A stretch of 64,000 nt of DNA from Vanessa cardui (taxonomy: Eukaryota > Arthropoda > Insecta > Lepidoptera > Nymphalidae), in contig NC_061143.1 of assembly GCF_905220365.1 (NCBI RefSeq), forward strand, positions 4,154,001-4,218,000, given 5' to 3'. The position numbers and the translations under genes are program-made. How positions within the stretch are numbered: the stretch's first letter is position 1; the number at the start of each line of letters is the position of its first letter. The notes under the pieces are model-generated. The model was not told the origin of the DNA and searched no databases. It worked only from the letters and a program-made list of their open reading frames with translations. Positions 59,651-64,000 of the stretch are shown here, piece by piece.

Positions 59651-61129
59651 ATTAAATAAGGTCATCCCACTGGTTAGTGTGATGTAATGAGATCAAAAAT
59701 ATCCCTTAAGTAGAGGAAGCTTTGTCTAGGAGTAGAATATTTATATTATGGCTTGTTGGTATGAAGTAGAAACTATGTTTAAACTCTATTCTAAACAGAA
59801 AAGCAAATTGTTTAACAAAGACTGTCTTAATGATAGCATAAAGTCAGTGTCCATTGTCAGCTTTATGAAGATTTAATTCGCAACACACGATGAATAAACT
59901 ACATTTAAAAATATAAAGGCACAGCCTTTGTTTAATTATGTCTAGGTGGACCGTCAAAACTGAGAACGCGTCGAAGTAATGGCCAATAGTTGGTCCACGC
60001 ACACTAGTAAAATACTCGGCGAATATAAAGCGTAGCTACCACGCACACTAAGATAATATAGTTTGTCCCTTTGTTTCAGTTATTTTGTAATACGGTATTC
60101 TATCTTGTATCTATATCTATTTCTCAAAATACATCATAAAGCCAATCCTTTGCCAGAAGAATTACAATCTTCCAGTGTTATTTATTAACAAACATAAAAT
60201 CAATCTTCTAATAAATAATAGATAACGAATTGCAACTGACATGTTGTGGTTACTTTTCGATTACTTCTATATCAAAATGGCCGACTCTTTACCATAGACA
60301 AGATACTCTTTCCATAGAGACGCCGTCACATATTAATTAGGTTTATTTGTTAATTATTTAGTAGATATAATTACGATTATTAAGATAACATATTTATGCT
60401 TCAAGTACTCTAAAGCGTCAAATTATTTAATAATGATAGCTCAATTTAGCTGTTACTCTGTGGACGAGAGCACCTAGTCTTTATAAAGTGCCAGATGTGG
60501 ACATGTAGGTCAAAAACGCGTCTCACGGCCACCTCTTGTTATTAAATTGTCTAAGTTCATATTTAATAATATAACATTTTTTTATGTAATATTCGATCAT
60601 GCATTTACGGTACTTGTATATATGAGTTGGAGTAATCTAAGAGTATCAATAGTCATTTATATTAATTATTATTTTAAATTTTAAAGAACAGTTAGGCAAG
60701 GTACGCGTCTTTATTTCAAGTCGTGGGTATCCTAAGAAGTTAGTAAACCTCTCACTTCTAAGTCTAAGTCTACAAACAAAGAGGTTTTATTCAAGTCGTA
60801 AAAATCGGACTTAAGCGTTTTTTTACTTCATGTTATTTAAATGAATGAATTATGAGATGTTTCAATTTTGAAAATTCTCTAGTATAATTACATTTAGAAT
60901 AACAACTACAAGGCAACTTCTTGGCCTCCATAGTAAGGTAACGCAATCTGCTACCTTAAAAGATAAATAAAAGGAAGAACGTATCCTTCAAACAAATTGC
61001 ATATATTAACATATATGATATCTAAAATAGTACTATAGACCTTAAATATACAGACGTTAACGAGAGTAAAACATTTCTTACGTCGCTAATACGTCACTAA
61101 CCTTGGAAACAAAGATGCCTCTTGAGCGT

Positions 61130-61285
61130 GTAAAAATTTTAATAAATTATACACCGAAACCTTCCTTATGAATCCTTCTATCTATTAGTGAAAACCGCAT
61201 GAAATTTTTATCAGTAGTTTTGGAGTTTATTATTGTACATACAAACAGACGCGGCCGGGGATTTTGTTTTTATAATATATAGTGA
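61130..61285 (+). mobile_element. Family D repeat, 3' part
   Basis: 'aaccttccttatgaatcctt', 'agtgaaaaccgcatgaaatt' and 'gggattttgtttttataata'. Diverged. Confidence 0.55.
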
Positions 61286-61654
61286 TGTACCTACCCACAC
61301 ATGCTCACACAAAATTTACAATCAAAGAAAAATAATGAGACAGTTTCGTAGTTTTTTTGTTGACTATATCCGGATAAAAACAAACATACAATACCTATTC
61401 TTCTTCAGTATGGTATTGGTTACTAGAATCTCAAACGATACTAATTAGTTTCATCACAATAAAGTTCAATGTCCTATTTTATTTCTTATCAGAGACGCAA
61501 TATTACTCAGATTCAAAACTTGTAATGATAACAGGAAAGCGGTCCAGATATTATGAAACTTGGATGATGAAAGGCTACGTTATCTGCTTTAGTAATGCAT
61601 ATGTTTGTACTGCACATATTTATTGTTTTAGATGTTTTATTTGACTTTTATAAA

Positions 61655-61890
61655 GAACTAGTTAATGACCGCGGTTTTGCTAGCTTTGCGTCAGGTGATA
61701 GCTATAATAATAAAAATATTATTTTTCGATAATTTTAAAAACCAATTTTTGGATTATCAGTATACATCTCGCGCCAATTTTCGTGGCAATCGGTGCAGAA
61801 ACGGCGGAGAATGAGCTAGGACAGACAGACGGACAGACATGACGAAACTATAAGGGTTAAGGGTAGTAGACTACGGAACCCTAAAAATGG
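61655..61890 (+). mobile_element. Short dispersed-repeat-like segment
   Basis: 'ggtgcagaaacggcggagaa', 'acagacagacggacagacat' and 'gactacggaaccctaaaaat' are of a kind common in insect non-LTR or Helitron-derived repeats. No second copy lies in this window, so the call rests on general recognition. Confidence 0.4.
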
Positions 61891-62704
61891 CCTATTTCTT
61901 TCCTTAAAGTTGAAGTTTAGTTGGTTCAGTAATTTGAGCGTGAAAAAGTAACAGATAGATTATATGACCTTTTGTATTTGCAATATTACTATAGATAGTG
62001 ATGGTAGCTTTAGGTGGTTAGCTTGTAAATATTTTTACAGCTGCTAACTTAAGCTGCTTTATATGTTTTTGCTACTATTATATGTGTTATATGTGTGTTA
62101 TAATTCTACTTGTAAACGTATATAAATATATTTATGTGTTGATATATTTTGATCAGTAAATCGTGAGGTTCTCTATTAAGTAGGACCAATATAAGTTACT
62201 AACATATTTCTGTCATAACAATTTTAGTACCAGTCTGTACAAGACACATACAAACATATTATTGTATAATAATAGTGACCACGAAAAAAAAGTTTTTACT
62301 CGATTTTATATTTTTTTATAGAACAAGTAACCTATTTTACATGAAGAATCTAATAAAAATCAAGTAATTTCGCAAAGCACGGTAATTTGCTTTCAAATAC
62401 AGCATTCCCAGAGACAATAACTGGTCTATATTATCTGAGATTATTCGCGGCAGGTTATAAATTAACAAAATCCAAGTTAAACAACATTTATTCGGCTCGA
62501 TATTACCTAAGTTTCTATTCGCGAAGAATTCTTAATTTAAACCATACTTCTTTCGGCGTGTTACGAAATAATTAGATTGTATGATGTACGCAGTATGACA
62601 TATACATACTATATATACATGACTAAATCGCCAATTAAGTGCCAAGTCGCTCTAAATAGACAACAAGAAAAGCCTAAATTTAAGAGTGAGTCTCATAAGA
62701 ATAT

Positions 62705-62975
62705 AAAAATAAAATCAAAATATACTTATTCAAGTAGCCTCTTATAAGCACTTTTGAATCGTCATTTAACAACTATATTTGAAGCTACCGTCGGTTCAGA
62801 AAAAAGATTCTACTGAGAAAAACCAGCAAGAAACTCAGTAGTTACTCTTTTTCAACATTTAAAAAATTAGTCATGTTAATTAAATAGTAAGTAATATATC
62901 CTGCCTGGAAATCAATAATTATTAATTTCATGCTTTTTTATCGTCTGTATAGTCATGTATTAAATAAAATGCCTT
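62705..62975 (+). mobile_element. Family F repeat, full-length type
   Basis: 'aaaatcaaaatatacttatt', 'agcacttttgaatcgtcatt', 'aactcagtagttactctttt' and 'tttatcgtctgtatagtcat'. It gives the uninterrupted form of the element at 43610-44050. Confidence 0.8.
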
Positions 62976-63331
62976 GTTTACCAACGTATTTTTACAAATT
63001 ATTTGAAATTGAAAAAGAAATAGAACATCTCAAGATTTTACATTAGTACACGCCTTTTTTGAACAACCTGAAATAAATTCGAATATAAAAGGCCTTTGAA
63101 CCTCTGCATGTTAAAGGTCATTGAGAAGAATCGTCTTTTTTACGACACGACTTGGGAACAAGAACCCCAGGCCATTATAAAAACAAACAATTGTTAGAGA
63201 AAAAAATCCGCGGAATTTTGCTTATCGGATCTGAGGTATTTGTGTTCGAACATTGTTGTTCTTATAATAATAAATGTAGGTGTTATACTTCTATATTTAA
63301 ACAAGTATTTAATTACTATTGTTATTGTACA

Positions 63332-63620
63332 TGAGCCGAGATGGCCCAGTGGTAAGAATTCGTGCATCATAACCGATGATTACGGGTTCAAACCCAGGCA
63401 AGCACCACTGTATTCATTTGATTAATTTGTGTTTATAATTCATTTCGAGCTCGGCGGTAAAGAAAATCATCGTAAGGAAACCTACATGTATCTAATTTCA
63501 TGGAATTTCTGCCACATGTGTATTCCACCAAACGGCATTGGAACAGCGTGGTGAAATATGTTCCAAGGAGGCCTTACTACTACCTACAGTGGTAAATTTA
63601 CAGGCTGCTGTTTTTGTTGT
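63332..63620 (+). mobile_element. Family A SINE, full-length type
   Basis: 'gagccgagatggcccagtgg', 'gattacgggttcaaacccag' and 'aaatttacaggctgctg', with a (gtt)n tail. Confidence 0.88.
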
Positions 63621-63917
63621 TGTCATTGTACATTTATAACGTTTTCAATAGTCCATTGTAAATGTGAGCCAAATAGCAACCAATATGTCCGCGGGGCGCT
63701 ATAAAACTGCATGTTAATTCATTAACACGATATTGTGTTTAAACATTTTGTCCGTCAGTCCGTTTCGACCGCTTCATTGTATGTTAATATTATTGTTACT
63801 TAAGCTTCGTGATCGTTTTAAATAATTTTTGACAGACCTATTCCGTGATATCATAACGTTTTTAACGAATGTAACAACAAAAAAAGCGTTTGTGACTTTT
63901 ATAAGTGTGTGTGCAAG

Positions 63918-64000
63918 TACAGTCAGAGTAAGAAAACCTTTGTCAGTTTTCAAATTAACTTATTTATTAAGTCTTAAACTCTTAGTACCTTTTGAATCTA
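63918..64000 (+). repeat. Dispersed repeat H, copy 2 (cut by window end)
   Basis: It matches 31709-31795 in the same orientation, 'acagtcagagtaagaaaacc' to 'cttagtaccttttgaatcta'. Confidence 0.78.

Larger units (their letters stand above)
33158..64000. other. Long repeat-rich region without supported protein exons
   Basis: Because formin exon 33157-33049 begins inside a codon, its upstream coding exon must lie here or beyond. I found no stretch encoding the missing N-terminal DID. The interval is a mosaic of SINE-like families A, B and C and repeats D, F and G. Parts in which I recognise nothing: 36380-37580, 39500-40970, 41120-42080, 43012-43490, 45230-46490, 46750-48545, 48855-50015 (apart from the palindrome at 49162), 50895-51920, 52145-53335, 53665-55000, 55720-56565, 58670-58980, 59655-61650 and 61990-62700. 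Confidence 0.6.

Noticed and set aside
1..64000. CRISPR array, operons, riboswitches, prophage
   Set aside because: Introns, polyadenylation signals and SINEs show a eukaryotic nuclear region. No regularly spaced direct repeats were seen.

Overview
This is an AT-rich eukaryotic window with split genes, canonical GT/AG introns and very dense short interspersed repeats. Gene content, an insect-type (TTAGG)n tract and repeat families of a kind abundant in butterfly and moth genomes point to a lepidopteran nuclear chromosome, probably a nymphalid-like butterfly. The species call is inference. All gene calls come from reading exon translations and splice sites by eye; no database search was run.

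Layout. (1) 475-6705, + strand: the 3' half of a dystrophin gene (Dys), 13 exons plus a 72-nt in-frame cassette exon, followed by a long 3' UTR to about 8.68 kb. (2) 9363-9593, +: the C-terminal stub of a hAT-family transposase. (3) 10826-12054, -: a complete two-exon Cks gene (cyclin-dependent kinase regulatory subunit) with a candidate E2F-type site upstream. (4) 13162-17760, +: a complete six-exon EcKL/CHK-kinase-like gene. Its first intron contains a full-length U1 snRNA gene on the same strand (13638-13800) and a short telomere-like tract. (5) 19169-33157, -: 22 exons of an INF2/Formin3-type formin covering the C-terminal part of the DID, FH1, FH2, a DAD/WH2-like motif and a long basic Ser/Arg-rich tail. 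Its 5' exons are not in the part of the window I could decode.

(6) 33158-64000: about 31 kb in which I find no protein exon I can support. It is probably 5' intron or upstream sequence of the formin. It is built largely of dispersed repeats: three SINE-like families called A, B and C here (A and C have tRNA-like heads), a 'cgcacgggtgcaat' family (D), a ~330-bp promoter-like family (G), an 'agcacttttgaatcg' family (F) and a large foldback element near 57.7-58.25 kb. A 92-nt hairpin at 36286-36377 has pre-miRNA-like geometry.

The genes do not form an operon or one pathway. Dystrophin links actin to the membrane, the formin nucleates and severs actin and may bind microtubules, Cks adapts Cdk1 to substrates, EcKL proteins phosphorylate small hydroxylated metabolites, and U1 recognises 5' splice sites. 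No clearly new multi-gene system is visible. The items most worth checking are the nested U1 gene, the dystrophin cassette exon, the TxIP motif in the formin tail, the 92-nt hairpin, the promoter-like repeat pair and the large foldback.
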